A stretch of DNA of 64,000 nt from Erythrobacter sp. (GTDB taxonomy: Bacteria > Pseudomonadota > Alphaproteobacteria > Sphingomonadales > Sphingomonadaceae). A program made the translations under genes and the position numbers. The notes beneath the pieces are model-generated. The model made no database searches. It was not told the DNA's origin and saw only the letters and a list, made by a program, of their open reading frames with translations. Of this stretch, positions 49,732 to 60,400 are shown one piece after another. The stretch covers positions 150,183 through 214,182 of the forward strand of contig JAHEAV010000001.1 in the NCBI GenBank assembly GCA_024642565.1, read 5' to 3'. The number at the start of each line of letters is the position of its first letter. Within the stretch, counting starts at the first letter, position 1.

Positions 49732-51552
49732 TTGGCTGACCAATCCCCCCTTGATCGCTTCAAGCAGGCCTTGACCGGCGCGAGCCGCGCCTTGGCGCGC
49801 GAGCCGGAAGTCGAGGTGGCGTGGAGCGCGGACAGCCCCGCTGCGGCAGGCAAGAATTTTCGGGTGCCGCTGCCCGGGCGGAACTTGCCGCCTGAACAGG
49901 CGCGGGAAGCGCGCGGCTTCGCGGACAGTTTCTCGCTCAAGCTACGGCATCACAATTCAGCCCTTCACGGCCGAAACGCGCCTGCCGAACCCCTGGCACG
50001 GGCGGTCTATGACGCAGCAGAGCAGGTTCGGTACGAAGCCTTGGGGGCTAATAATTTCAGCGGTATAGCGGACAATCTTGATGCCGCGATTGAGCTGCGT
50101 ACGGCATCCGATCCGATCGCACGGGCACAAAGCGCGGATGACGTACCATTGCAATCGGCCTTGGGCCTGATCCTGCGCGAAAAGCTGACAGGCCGCCCGA
50201 TCCCCGGCCGCGCCCAGGCGGGTGTCGCCATGGTTCGCAGTTGGATCGAAGATCGCGCCGGGGCCGATTTTGACGCTTTGGCTCTCTCGCTGGACGACCA
50301 GAAGGCCTTCCAGTCGCTTGCGCTCGACATGCTGCGGCACCTCGAACTGACCAGGGAAGATGGCAAGGATAGCGGTGACGATGAAGAGGGCGAAGACGAG
50401 GAAGGCCCTGACGATAGTGAGGATGATGGCGACGACGGCGCAGACCAGCCCGACCCGCAGGCGGTCGATATGGCGGGCGAGCCGGCCGATGGCGATTCCG
50501 ACGGGGACAGCGAAAGCGAATTAAGCTCCGAAGAGGAAATGGCCGACGGGGACGTGGGTGACGAGGGTGAAGAAGGCATGATGCCGGTCCGCCCCAACCG
50601 CCCGTGGACCGACCTGCCGGACACATTCGATTACAAGGTTTACACCGACCGCTTTGACGAGATCGTGGAAGCACCGGAACTGTGTGATCATGAAGAGCTT
50701 GACCGGTTGCGCGCCTATCTCGACAGCCAGTTGCAGGGCCTTCAGGGAATTGTCACACGGCTCGCCAATCGCTTGCAGCGCCGCTTGATGGCGCAGCAGA
50801 ACCGCAGTTGGGATTTCGATCAGGAAGAAGGCATTCTTGATGCGGCAAGGCTTGCCCGCGTCGTCACCATGCCGGGCCATGCGCTCAGCTATAAGGTTGA
50901 ACGGGATGTTGAATTCAAGGACACGATCGTGACCTTGCTGATCGACAATTCCGGTTCGATGCGGGGGCGGCCAATCAGTATTGCCGCCATCAGCGCGGAC
51001 ATTCTGGCGCGGACGCTGGAACGTTGCGGGGTCAAGACCGAGATTCTCGGCTTCACGACCCGCGCATGGAAGGGCGGACAGAGCCGTGAGGCCTGGCTGG
51101 CCGAGGGCAAGCCCGCCCACCCAGGCCGCCTAAACGATTTGCGCCATATCATTTACAAGAAGGCCGACGAGCCATGGCGGCGTGCGCGCCGCAATCTCGG
51201 CCTGATGATGCGCGAAGGATTGCTCAAGGAAAACATCGACGGGGAGGCGCTGCAATGGGCGCATTCGCGTTTGCTTGCGCGGCCGGAAGATCGCCGGATT
51301 CTCATGGTGATTTCGGACGGGGCGCCAGTGGATGACAGCACGCTGAGCGTGAACAATGCAGGCTATCTCGAGACGCATTTGCGCAAGACCATCGACTGGA
51401 TTGAACGCCTTTCGCCAGTGCAACTCGTGGCCATCGGTATCGGCCATGATGTGACACGCTATTACAAGCGTGCGGTGACGATCATGGATGTCGAGCAATT
51501 GGGGGGCGCAATTATCGAGCAGCTTGCCGGATTGTTCGAAGTGGAGAACTAG
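49732..51552 (+). CDS. cobT: Cobaltochelatase CobT-like subunit
   Basis: This 606-aa protein resembles CobT, one of the AAA+/VWA accessory subunits of aerobic cobaltochelatase. The N-terminal part is helical. A very acidic linker (about residues 208-284, long Asp/Glu/Gly runs) precedes a VWA domain with the MIDAS motif DNSGSMRG at Asp405. The start is a TTG at 49732, 4 nt after talC. No cobS or cobN and no other cobalamin gene is visible, so it may serve a distant chelatase or another AAA+ partner. Confidence 0.88.
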   Translation: MADQSPLDRFKQALTGASRALAREPEVEVAWSADSPAAAGKNFRVPLPGRNLPPEQAREARGFADSFSLKLRHHNSALHGRNAPAEPLARAVYDAAEQVRYEALGANNFSGIADNLDAAIELRTASDPIARAQSADDVPLQSALGLILREKLTGRPIPGRAQAGVAMVRSWIEDRAGADFDALALSLDDQKAFQSLALDMLRHLELTREDGKDSGDDEEGEDEEGPDDSEDDGDDGADQPDPQAVDMAGEPADGDSDGDSESELSSEEEMADGDVGDEGEEGMMPVRPNRPWTDLPDTFDYKVYTDRFDEIVEAPELCDHEELDRLRAYLDSQLQGLQGIVTRLANRLQRRLMAQQNRSWDFDQEEGILDAARLARVVTMPGHALSYKVERDVEFKDTIVTLLIDNSGSMRGRPISIAAISADILARTLERCGVKTEILGFTTRAWKGGQSREAWLAEGKPAHPGRLNDLRHIIYKKADEPWRRARRNLGLMMREGLLKENIDGEALQWAHSRLLARPEDRRILMVISDGAPVDDSTLSVNNAGYLETHLRKTIDWIERLSPVQLVAIGIGHDVTRYYKRAVTIMDVEQLGGAIIEQLAGLFEVEN

Positions 51553-51556
51553 CTCT

Positions 51557-52240
51557 ATGAACGTTTCCGAAGCAGTTATCTCCCGCCGCTCGATCCGCGC
51601 CTTTACGGACCAGCCGGTTGATCAGTCTACGCTTCGGCGGGTGCTGGAAACGGCGCAGCGCAGCCCGTCGGGCGGCAACACCCAGCCTTGGCACGCAGCC
51701 GTGCTGACGGGGGCGCCGCTGGCGGCGCTTATCCAGTCCGTGGCCGATGTGCTGCCGCAGGGGCGCGAAGCGCATTCGCCCGAATATCCGATCTACCCGC
51801 CCGAACTGGACGGAGCCTATGAGCTGCGCCGGAGAGGCGTGGGCGAGGACCTTTACAATTCGCTCGGCATTGCGCGCGATAACAAGGCCGGGCGCCTGAT
51901 GTGGTTCGCCAACAATTTCCGCGCGTTCGGTGCTCCGGTGCTGATGTTGATTCATACGCCGAAATATATGGGACCGCCGCAATGGTCGGACACGGGCATG
52001 TGGCTGCAGACTGTGATGCTGCTGCTGCGGGAGGAAGGGCTCGACAGCTGCGCACAGGAAGCATGGGCTGTATATTCGCAGCAAGTTCGCGCGGCGGTGG
52101 CAATTCCGGACGATCATATCTTTTTCTGCGGTCTGGCAATTGGCTATCGCGATCCCGATGCCCCGGTAAACACTTTCCCAGTCGCCCGTGCGAATTTGGA
52201 TGAAGCCATTGTTTGGCAGGGATTTTCTGGCGAAGCCTAG
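51557..52240 (+). CDS. Nitroreductase family protein
   Basis: This is a 227-aa FMN-dependent nitroreductase. The FMN-phosphate motif RRSIRAF is at residues 11-17, RVLETAQRSPSGGNTQPWH follows, and the C-terminal part carries a GLAIGYRDPDAPVNTF block typical of NfsA/NfnB-like oxidoreductases. The start at 51557 lies 4 nt after the cobT stop, so the two are coupled. It lacks the extra features of BluB, hence a role in the lower ligand of B12 is not supported. Confidence 0.88.
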   Translation: MNVSEAVISRRSIRAFTDQPVDQSTLRRVLETAQRSPSGGNTQPWHAAVLTGAPLAALIQSVADVLPQGREAHSPEYPIYPPELDGAYELRRRGVGEDLYNSLGIARDNKAGRLMWFANNFRAFGAPVLMLIHTPKYMGPPQWSDTGMWLQTVMLLLREEGLDSCAQEAWAVYSQQVRAAVAIPDDHIFFCGLAIGYRDPDAPVNTFPVARANLDEAIVWQGFSGEA

Positions 52241-52287
52241 GAATCCTGCGGGGCCAGAACCGGGCGCATCGCGATTAATCCTGTTTT

Positions 52288-52316
52288 TTGCCTCAAGGGG
52301 TGGCCCTCGATAGATA
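52288..52316 (+). promoter_or_regulatory. Candidate promoter of the CHAT-TPS unit
   Basis: TTGCCT (52288-52293) and TAGATA (52311-52316) are separated by 17 bp, in the 174-bp gap before the CHAT gene. Matches to the housekeeping consensus are partial (about 4 and 3 of 6), so this is a positional inference. Confidence 0.35.
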
Positions 52317-52414
52317 ACCTGGGCTAGACTGCCCGCGATAAGAATAAAAAGGTGTCGCAACCATCGTGTCGGCAAAATGCCGGTTCGAATGTATCCTGGG
52401 GAGGTACAAGGATC

Positions 52415-55400
52415 GTGCGCACGCATAAAGCCATCGTCTCGATGGCCGCATTGGTAGGTGCCCTGTGGTGCATCCCAGCAACCGCGCAGCAGCGCCCGGT
52501 ACTCTTGCGCGACAGTTTCCCGATTGGCGATGGTCAGGGCATCATGTGCCAGGTGCAGGATCGCAGCGTAGAAAATCCCGCCAAGCAGGGCATGTTCGAT
52601 CGCAGCTGGGCCGTGGTGTGCCGCGATTCGGCGCAGTCCGTTGCCAATATCTATGCGTTCCGCAGCGCTGCGGCGGACCCGGCCGCGCTGGTCGCTCCGT
52701 TCCGCAGGGAAGCGGTCGATTGCAGTGCGGACAGTCTGACGCCTCTGGCTGGTCTTGCCGGGGCGCGAAGGATGAATTGCACCATTATCGGCACCAGCCT
52801 TAGCTGGTCCAGTATCCGGGTTGAACGCGGCGAAACGGCGTATATTGCGGAAGGCTTCGCCGCCTATGATAGCGCGGCCATTCTCGCGCTTAAGTCCGTT
52901 ATCGACAATGTAATCGCCAAGGGCACAATCGACGTGGCATCGACGTCTGTTGCCGATCCGGATTCCTTCGCCCGCGTGCAAGCCGAAACCTTGAAGCCGG
53001 AACAGGCACTGGCTGAAGGGTATCGCCGCAATCTTGGCGGCGAATATGCCGAAGCTGCGGCCTATTTCGAAACGCTCCAGCAAAGGCTCGAAGGAACCAG
53101 CAAATCGGATATCAATCCCGGCGAATTTCTGGTGAACCGCGCGCTGCAAAAAAGTAATCTTGGCGAATTTGCCGAGGCGGACCGGCTGTTTGCACAGGCC
53201 GCCCCCCTGACCGCCGGCGACATGGTGGCCGAGCGGTTGCAGCGTAATTTCGAAGCGATCAACCTCCTCAACCAAGGCTATTTTCCGGACGCTGTGACCC
53301 GGTTGGCCCAGCCGCTCAGCACTGGGTTGCAATCAATCGATACAGTCGGCGGAACGATCGCAATTACCCAGCCAATTGCGGCACGGCTGAATAATGGCCG
53401 GCAAGGCGATGCTCTGCTCGGCTTTGTCGATGAATTGAAGCTGACCCCGCAGGAACGCGCCACCATAATCGACGCGCAGGCGCTGCAATTGCGCGGAACC
53501 GCGTTGCGGATCGAAGGCGATCACACCGGGGCCAAGGCAGCCATGCTTGACGCCTATGACCGCGCAATTGCTGTGCGCGATGGGCGAGTGACTTCGATTG
53601 CAAGGCTGCGGGCACAAATCCTGGGCGAATTATCTTTGGTGGCCGAAGCCCAGGGCGATCTTGGTCAGGCCGAAAATTATCTGCGCAGCGGACTTGCACT
53701 GATCGAGGCGCAATACCCCGAACGGCGGGCTGTGGCGGGGGCCAAGGCCCGGCTGGGCGCATTTCTGCTGCGGCAAGGGCGCGAGGGCGAGGCCGTTACT
53801 CTCTATCGCCAGGTGATCAATGAATCGGTCGGCAAACGCGACGCGATTACCGGCTTTGCCAACCAGCTTGCCCCCTATTTCCGGCTAATCACTGCGCGTG
53901 TCGGCGCCAATGCAGATTATGCCGATGATTTCTTCAAGGCGAGCCAAATCCTGGTCAGACCCGGTGTGTCGGAGACCCAGGCGATCCTCGCCCGTGAACT
54001 CAGCGCCGGGACAGGCGATGGATCGCGCTTGTTCCGCCAGTCGCTAGACCTTGGTCGGGATATCGAACGGTCGCGGATTCGCTTCCTGACGCTGGGCCGG
54101 ATGGAGCAATCGCCGCCAGTTGTGCAGGAACAGGCCGAACTGGCCGCGCAGATCGAGCAGCTCGAAGGCGAGCAATTGCGGACCCAGGCACTGCTGAGCA
54201 ATTATCCGCAATATCGCGTGGTTGCCCCCAAGTTTCTTTCGCTCGCAGATTTTCGCAAGGCCCTGAAACCGGGGGAAGCCTATGTCCGCCTTTCCATTGT
54301 TGGCGGCGATGTTTTCGGATTTTATGCCGACCCGATCACCACGCGGGCATGGCGGCTGCCAATGTCCGAAGCGGATCTGGATTTTGCGGTTGATGTGCTT
54401 CGGGCCTCGATTTCGGCGCAGGAGGGCGGACGCTATGTGACCTACCCTTACGACGTTGCCATGGCGCGCGATCTCTACAAGGCCCTGTTTGACCCGGTCG
54501 CGCAAGAAATTGCCGCGGCCAAGCATCTCATTTTCGAACCGGACGGGGCGATGCTGCGCCTGCCGGTGGATATTCTTGTTGCGGACGACGTTTCTGTCGC
54601 AACTTACCAAGCGCAGCAGACGCGGGACACAAGCGACCCATTTGATTTTCGCGGGATCAACTGGCTTGGCCGGGGTAAAATGGTCAGCACGGCTGTGTCC
54701 GCACAGGCCTTTGTCGATGCGCGTAACGCTCCGCGTTCGGCCGCGAGCCGCGAATATCTTGGTCTTGGGAAGAATGTTGCAATCGGCACCAATCCGTCGC
54801 CGGAAATTCGCGCTGTTCTGGCGGGCGGCAGCGACTATTGCGGCTGGCAAGCGGCAGTGTGGAATGCGCCGGTTAATGATGCGGAGCTGCGGAGTGCCCA
54901 AGCCTTGATCGGCGCGGCTGGCGCTCAGCTTCTTACAGGCGCGGCCTTTACCGATATGGCAATCAAGGCGGACCGTCAGCTTGACCAGTTCCGGGTGCTC
55001 CATTTTGCCACCCATGGGCTGGTCACACCGCCCAATCCTGCGTGCCCGGCCAAACCGGCGCTGGTGACATCGTTCGGGGGCGCAGGATCGGACGGACTGC
55101 TTTCGTTTGACGAGATATTCGGGCTCGATCTGGATGCCGATATCGTGATCCTTTCCGCCTGCGATACGGCAGGGGCCGCGAGCATCGAGGCTACGCGTGC
55201 GGCAGGGATCGGCAGCGGTGGCGGAACCGCGCTGGATGGACTGGTTCGCAGCTTCATCGGTGCCGGTGGGCGCTCGGTAATGGCCAGCCATTGGCCTGCG
55301 CCTGATGATTTTGACGCCACTGAACGGTTAATTTCGGAAATGTTCCGACTCGGCAAGAACGAAGACCTCGGCTTGGCGCTGCGCCAATCCCAGCAAGCCC

Positions 55401-55543
55401 TGATGGATCAGGCCGATACTTCGCACCCTTATTACTGGGGCGGTTTTGCCATCATCGGCGATGCGGCGCGGCCTCTGCTGGCCGATCCGCAGCAATTGGC
55501 GGCACATGGCAATAATGACGAAAAGACGGTGATGGCGAAATGA
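52415..55543 (+). CDS. Exported TPR-CHAT domain protein of the TPS cluster
   Basis: This 1042-aa protein starts at a GTG at 52415, with GGGGAGG and AAGGATC upstream. It has a signal peptide (cleavage near ATAQ), then an unassigned N-terminal domain with paired Cys. Tetratricopeptide-like repeats follow at about residues 190-480 (LRAQILGELSLVAEAQGDLG in part). The C-terminal CHAT domain (about 640-1020) has the catalytic dyad His867 in HFATHG and Cys916 in LSACDTAG, then GARSVMASHW-like GGRSVMASHWP. CHAT is a caspase-related peptidase fold. Its stop overlaps the pore gene by 4 nt, and it is predicted to act in the periplasm or outside the cell. Confidence 0.87.
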   Translation: MRTHKAIVSMAALVGALWCIPATAQQRPVLLRDSFPIGDGQGIMCQVQDRSVENPAKQGMFDRSWAVVCRDSAQSVANIYAFRSAAADPAALVAPFRREAVDCSADSLTPLAGLAGARRMNCTIIGTSLSWSSIRVERGETAYIAEGFAAYDSAAILALKSVIDNVIAKGTIDVASTSVADPDSFARVQAETLKPEQALAEGYRRNLGGEYAEAAAYFETLQQRLEGTSKSDINPGEFLVNRALQKSNLGEFAEADRLFAQAAPLTAGDMVAERLQRNFEAINLLNQGYFPDAVTRLAQPLSTGLQSIDTVGGTIAITQPIAARLNNGRQGDALLGFVDELKLTPQERATIIDAQALQLRGTALRIEGDHTGAKAAMLDAYDRAIAVRDGRVTSIARLRAQILGELSLVAEAQGDLGQAENYLRSGLALIEAQYPERRAVAGAKARLGAFLLRQGREGEAVTLYRQVINESVGKRDAITGFANQLAPYFRLITARVGANADYADDFFKASQILVRPGVSETQAILARELSAGTGDGSRLFRQSLDLGRDIERSRIRFLTLGRMEQSPPVVQEQAELAAQIEQLEGEQLRTQALLSNYPQYRVVAPKFLSLADFRKALKPGEAYVRLSIVGGDVFGFYADPITTRAWRLPMSEADLDFAVDVLRASISAQEGGRYVTYPYDVAMARDLYKALFDPVAQEIAAAKHLIFEPDGAMLRLPVDILVADDVSVATYQAQQTRDTSDPFDFRGINWLGRGKMVSTAVSAQAFVDARNAPRSAASREYLGLGKNVAIGTNPSPEIRAVLAGGSDYCGWQAAVWNAPVNDAELRSAQALIGAAGAQLLTGAAFTDMAIKADRQLDQFRVLHFATHGLVTPPNPACPAKPALVTSFGGAGSDGLLSFDEIFGLDLDADIVILSACDTAGAASIEATRAAGIGSGGGTALDGLVRSFIGAGGRSVMASHWPAPDDFDATERLISEMFRLGKNEDLGLALRQSQQALMDQADTSHPYYWGGFAIIGDAARPLLADPQQLAAHGNNDEKTVMAK

Positions 55544-57351
55544 GCGGCCTTTCCAATTCTGCGGTTCGCCGCATCGCCTGTTCTGCGCTGGCATTGGCCG
55601 CGTCCGGTCTGTGGGCAGGGCAGGGGATGGCTCAAACCGCTGCCTCTGCGGCGCCGCCAACCACGCGGGAGGAAATCCAGCGCGGGCAATTGGAAGAACG
55701 GCTTCGCACGGAAGGCCAGTCCGTTGTGGTGGATGGGGCGCTGGAACGCGCACCTTGCCCGCTGGCGGCACCGCAGTTTGCCGGACTGCGTTTCACCTTT
55801 GCGGGAGCGCAGTTTTCGGGCCTTGAGGCGGTCGATCCGGGTATTGTACAACCCGCCTTTGCCGATCTGATCGGCAAGGATCTGTCTGTCGCTGCAATTT
55901 GCGACATTCGCGACCGCGCGGGCACTTTGCTGCGCCAGCGCGGCTATCTTGCGGCCGTTCAAGTGCCGGTGCAACAGATTGATGGCGGTGTGGTCCGCTT
56001 TGATGTCGTGCTCGCGAGGATGAGCGACATTCAGGTGCGCGGGGAGCCGGGGCCATCGGGCGCACAATTGCAGAAATATATCGCAAAGCTGATCGGCCAG
56101 CCGGTGTTCAATATCAGTGAGGCGGAACGGTATTTGTTGCTGGCGCGCGACATTCCGGGATTGGATGTGCGCCTGGTGCTGGAACCAGCGCCAAGCGGAG
56201 GAGATACCCGGCCCGGCGATGTTGTGGGCGTGTTCAATGTTGCGCGCACTCCGGTCTATGCCGAGGCCAATATTCAGAATTTCGGTAGCAGAGCGGTCGG
56301 CCGATTTGGCGGTTTGGCGCGGGTACGCTTCAATGGTTTGACCGGGCTTGGCGATGAAACCACGCTGAGCGTTTATGCTGCACAGAGCCCGAAGGAACAG
56401 AAAGTCCTCCAGATCGGGCACCAGTTCCAGTTGGGCAGTGAAGGACTACGGCTGGGGGCGAGCGGCACTTTCGCCTGGAGCCGGCCCGATGTGGTTGGGG
56501 ACGATTTGTTCGATACAAGAACGACGGTGGTGTCGGCCTACGCCGTCTATCCGATCCAGCGGCGCCAGACATCGAACCTGTTTGTTTCCGCCGGTTTTGA
56601 TTTGATCAATCAGGATGTCGATTTTTCCGGTTTGCAGCTCAGCATGGACCGGCTTCGTGTGGCATATGCGCGGCTTGATTTTAACCGGATCGACGGGGCC
56701 AGCCTGACCGGGCAGGGCGGCTACAGCGCGCAAGAGCCGCGCTTTGCACTGCTGGGTTCAGTCGAGATCCGTCAGGGGCTGGATGTGTTTGGCGCCAGCA
56801 AGGCGTGCGGAGCGGGCTTCGCCGGGTGTGTTGGTCCAGGTGTTGTTCCGATCAGCCGCCTGGATGCCGATCCCACAGGCCTGGTGCTGCGCGCGGATGC
56901 GCAGCTGGATTTCCGGCCAAGCCCGCTGATCAAATTCTCGCTCAAGCCGCGTGTGCAATATTCCCCGGATGCCTTGCTGGGTTACGAACAGATTTCGGGC
57001 GGCAATTACACCTCCGGGCGTGGCTTTGATCCGGGCGCGGTGATCGGTGACAGTGGTTATGGGTTGCAGACAGAGCTGGCCTATGGATCGCTCATGCCCA
57101 AGACACCGGGCGGAATAGCCTTGCAGCCTTATGCCTTTGTTGATGTGATGAGGACCGATTCCAGGAATGTGGCGGGAAATCCTGACACGATCAGCTCGGC
57201 TGGTGGTGGTTTGCGGGCGACGCTGGGCCGCCAGGCCTCCCTTGATATCTTCGGGGCCGTTCCGCTGCAAAAGGCACCTTTCCAGACCGGGATCGGCGAT
57301 GTTCGGTTACTCGTCAATCTGTCGGTCCAACTGGCGCCGTGGCACCGGTGA
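55540..57351 (+). CDS. Two-partner secretion pore (FhaC/ShlB family, TpsB)
   Basis: This 603-aa outer-membrane protein is of the ShlB/FhaC/HecB type, which exports a partner exoprotein. It has a signal peptide (cleavage near GMAQTA). A POTRA-like region follows (about 70-200, with RFTFAGAQFSGL, AICDIRDRAGTLLRQRGYLAAVQVP in part, and a second POTRA through VRGEPGPSGAQLQKYI). The rest is a long beta-barrel of alternating residues. The ATG at 55540 overlaps the CHAT stop. The next gene, 5 nt downstream of this stop by the earlier Met, encodes the likely substrate. Confidence 0.92.
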   Translation: MSGLSNSAVRRIACSALALAASGLWAGQGMAQTAASAAPPTTREEIQRGQLEERLRTEGQSVVVDGALERAPCPLAAPQFAGLRFTFAGAQFSGLEAVDPGIVQPAFADLIGKDLSVAAICDIRDRAGTLLRQRGYLAAVQVPVQQIDGGVVRFDVVLARMSDIQVRGEPGPSGAQLQKYIAKLIGQPVFNISEAERYLLLARDIPGLDVRLVLEPAPSGGDTRPGDVVGVFNVARTPVYAEANIQNFGSRAVGRFGGLARVRFNGLTGLGDETTLSVYAAQSPKEQKVLQIGHQFQLGSEGLRLGASGTFAWSRPDVVGDDLFDTRTTVVSAYAVYPIQRRQTSNLFVSAGFDLINQDVDFSGLQLSMDRLRVAYARLDFNRIDGASLTGQGGYSAQEPRFALLGSVEIRQGLDVFGASKACGAGFAGCVGPGVVPISRLDADPTGLVLRADAQLDFRPSPLIKFSLKPRVQYSPDALLGYEQISGGNYTSGRGFDPGAVIGDSGYGLQTELAYGSLMPKTPGGIALQPYAFVDVMRTDSRNVAGNPDTISSAGGGLRATLGRQASLDIFGAVPLQKAPFQTGIGDVRLLVNLSVQLAPWHR

Positions 57352-57404
57352 TCGCGATGCAGACAGAAGCGGCCACGGGGCACAGCACCAAGGGGAAACG
57401 GACG

Positions 57405-60400
57405 ATGGGCAGTTACCCGAACCTCAACAGCCAGAGCCAGCGTTATGGGCGCAATCGCTGGCTTTCCGGCGGCTCTGCACTGGCAGCGGCCATTGCGGCC
57501 CTGGCCCTGGTCCCTGACCAGTCGCTCGCACAGAGTATTGCTGGCGGAACTGCACCGCTGCCACGCGGCGAAGTGCCGCACCTGCGGGTAATGGCCGATG
57601 ATCAGGCACCGGCGCCGCGTCTGCCTTCCGCGCTGGTTCTGGCGAATGCACCCGCGGTGCCGGTAACACAGGTTCAGGCCCCGGTTACCTCAGGTCCAGC
57701 TGTGCAGACGACGGGTGCTTATGCGATTACCAGCGCCCCGTTGGCCGGTGGTATCACAACCTTGTCCAGCACAGTGGCACCATCGCCCGGCGATACCGAC
57801 ACGGCTGGCATCAGCGTTCTGGCTTCGGCCAATTATTTCGCCTCGGAAATCAATTATACGCCCAACGCGGCAGGCGATGTCATCAATGTTCTGGCCAGCA
57901 GTGCAATTATCAACTGGACCACGAACACGGCGGGCACAGCAGGCGGACAGGTCACTTTTCTGCCGAGTGGCAATCAGCTCAGCTTCACCAGTTTCCTGAC
58001 GGACTACACGGTGCTCAACCGCATCTTCACACCGGGCATAGACGCCGCTGTGCGGATCGACGGGGCCGTTAACGCCAGCGCGATTTCCGGTTCGCCCGGC
58101 GGCAATATCTGGTTCTACAGCCCCGGCGGCCTGATCATCGGCAGCAACAGCGTGTTTAATGTAGGCAGCCTGATGCTGACCAGCAGTAATGTGAACGCCA
58201 TCGGTGCAGCAGGTTCCGCGATGAATTTCACCGGGGTGGCCGATCCGGCAAGCTCGGTTGTCATCGAACAGGGTGCGCAGATCACGGCCAATTCGGCCAA
58301 TGCCTATCTCGCGGTTGTGGCGCCGCGTGTCGAGCAGCGCGGTACCGTCAATGTCAATGGCTCGGTTGCCTATGTCGGGGCAGAGCAAGCGCAGCTGACC
58401 ATCGTCAACGGCCTGTTCGATATCACCGTCGGTCTGGGCAGCGACGATGCAAATGGGGTGGTCCACACTGGCACGACTACCGGTTCAGCCGCCCAGCCAA
58501 CCGTTAACGGTTTAGGGCAGATAACGGATGCCGATGCCCGCGGAATATATTTGGTGGCAGTCCCCAAGAATACGGCGATTGCAATGCTGGTCGGCGGATC
58601 GCTGGGATATCAGCCAGCGGTTGCGGCATCGCTCGCACCCAACGGCAGCATTATCCTCAGCGCCGGTGCCGGTATTACGGTCGGCGGCAGCCCCGCAGAC
58701 CCGGCGGCCAAGGTGGATAGCGCAAATGCTGTTTCAGGCGGCAGTGTGACAATTGCTGATGCTGCCTTGACCTCCAATACCGCGATATTCGCGTCCGATA
58801 GCGTGGATATGACCCAGTCGGGTGCAGGCCTGGTGGTGACCGGTGATGCGCGGGATAATCACGATCTGACGGTAACCGCCGCCAATGCGATCACCTTCGG
58901 AATTTCCGAACTCGCAGGAATTTCGGTTGCCGGTGACCTGATTCTGAAGGCCGGCCAGTCCGTCGATGTCGTTCTGGCATCGCGCGAACCGAAGATTGGT
59001 GAAAACCCGCCTCCAGGCGGCGGAACGCTGGCTGTGGGCGGCAATTTTGTGATCGATACCAGCGCAAGGGGCGCGGACGATTTTGATACCACCCGCAACA
59101 ATGGCAACACCGGTATTGGCGGCGATGCGGCCGCGGGTGCCATCAATTTGAATATCAGCGGCGGTTCGGCGCTGACCGTTGCCGGCAGTCTGATATTCGA
59201 TGCATCGGCTCAGGGCGGCAAGGGCGAATTGCAGAACGGTTCGGGCACTGGCGGCACAATCGTTGCCAATTTCGGTGATGGCATCACGGCGATTGGCGGT
59301 GCGCTCATACTGGATTCCAGCGTCGCCGGTGCCGGTGAAGACAAATTGGGCGGTAACGGGCCGGGGCTGGTAGGCAGCGATAGTACGGCTGGCGATGTCA
59401 CCCTTGCTCTTGCTGGCGGACAATTCATCGCCAACGGGATTGGTATTTTTGCCGGTGCCAATGCCACGGCGGGTTCGGATAGTGCGACGCCGCAAAGCAA
59501 TGATGCGGCGGGCGGCACCGTCTCCATCGATGTCACTGGCGGCACGCATCTGACATCCGCCCTTCTGGTTGATGTGCAGGCCAATGCCGCTGCCTCGTTT
59601 GACGGGTCAGGCAATGCTGTAAGCGGGCAGGCGGGGCGTGGATCTGTCAGCATCAACCTTGCCAATCCTGCCAGTCTGTTTGAAATAACCAATGATCTCG
59701 ACATCTTTTCAACTACCGACGGCATAGTTGGAACACCGTCTGCGCCTGTGGTGTCCATCGATGTTAACGGCACTGGCGCGGCGGGCGGGCTGATCGTTGG
59801 CGGCGTTATCAATATTGCGGCCTATTCAACTGGTGGTTCGGCAACCGGATTGACCCAGGCCGGTTCGGTCAGTCTGACAGCGGCGGACGGCCAGATCAGT
59901 ACTGATGGTATCTTTGTCCAAACATCGGCTTCGGCATCGGGACCATTTGCCACAGGTTCGGGACTGGGCGTAGACTTTGCCGCGGGTGATGTGACCTTGC
60001 GCGCGACCACCGGCGGTACGATTTCGGCCGATGATTTGTTCATCGATGCTGCCGGTTTCGGCGCCGAAGTGGATGCCGGGGAGGGAACCGGCGGCCAAGT
60101 CACCATCGCGGCGGAAAATGGCGCGATTGCGATTGCCAACAGCCTGTTTGTCAACGCCAGCGGCAGCGGCGGCGCCGGCGGGAGCGCCGGCAATCCCGCA
60201 TCCCTGGGGGTGGGCCGAGGCGGTTCGATCAATCTGGCCGTGTCGGGCGCATCCGGCCTGCTCAGCATGAACCAGGTCAATTTGAATGTTGATGCCTCGA
60301 TCGCGGGAAATGTTGAATCGATGAACGGCATCGCGCTTGGTGATGGCGGCCTGGCTTTCGCCGGATCCATCATCATCGATGTGCTGGGCGGCACATTCAC

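Noticed and set aside
51557..52240. Nitroreductase as BluB beside cobT
   Set aside because: Only generic nitroreductase motifs are visible and no other B12 gene is nearby, so a specific BluB call is not supported.
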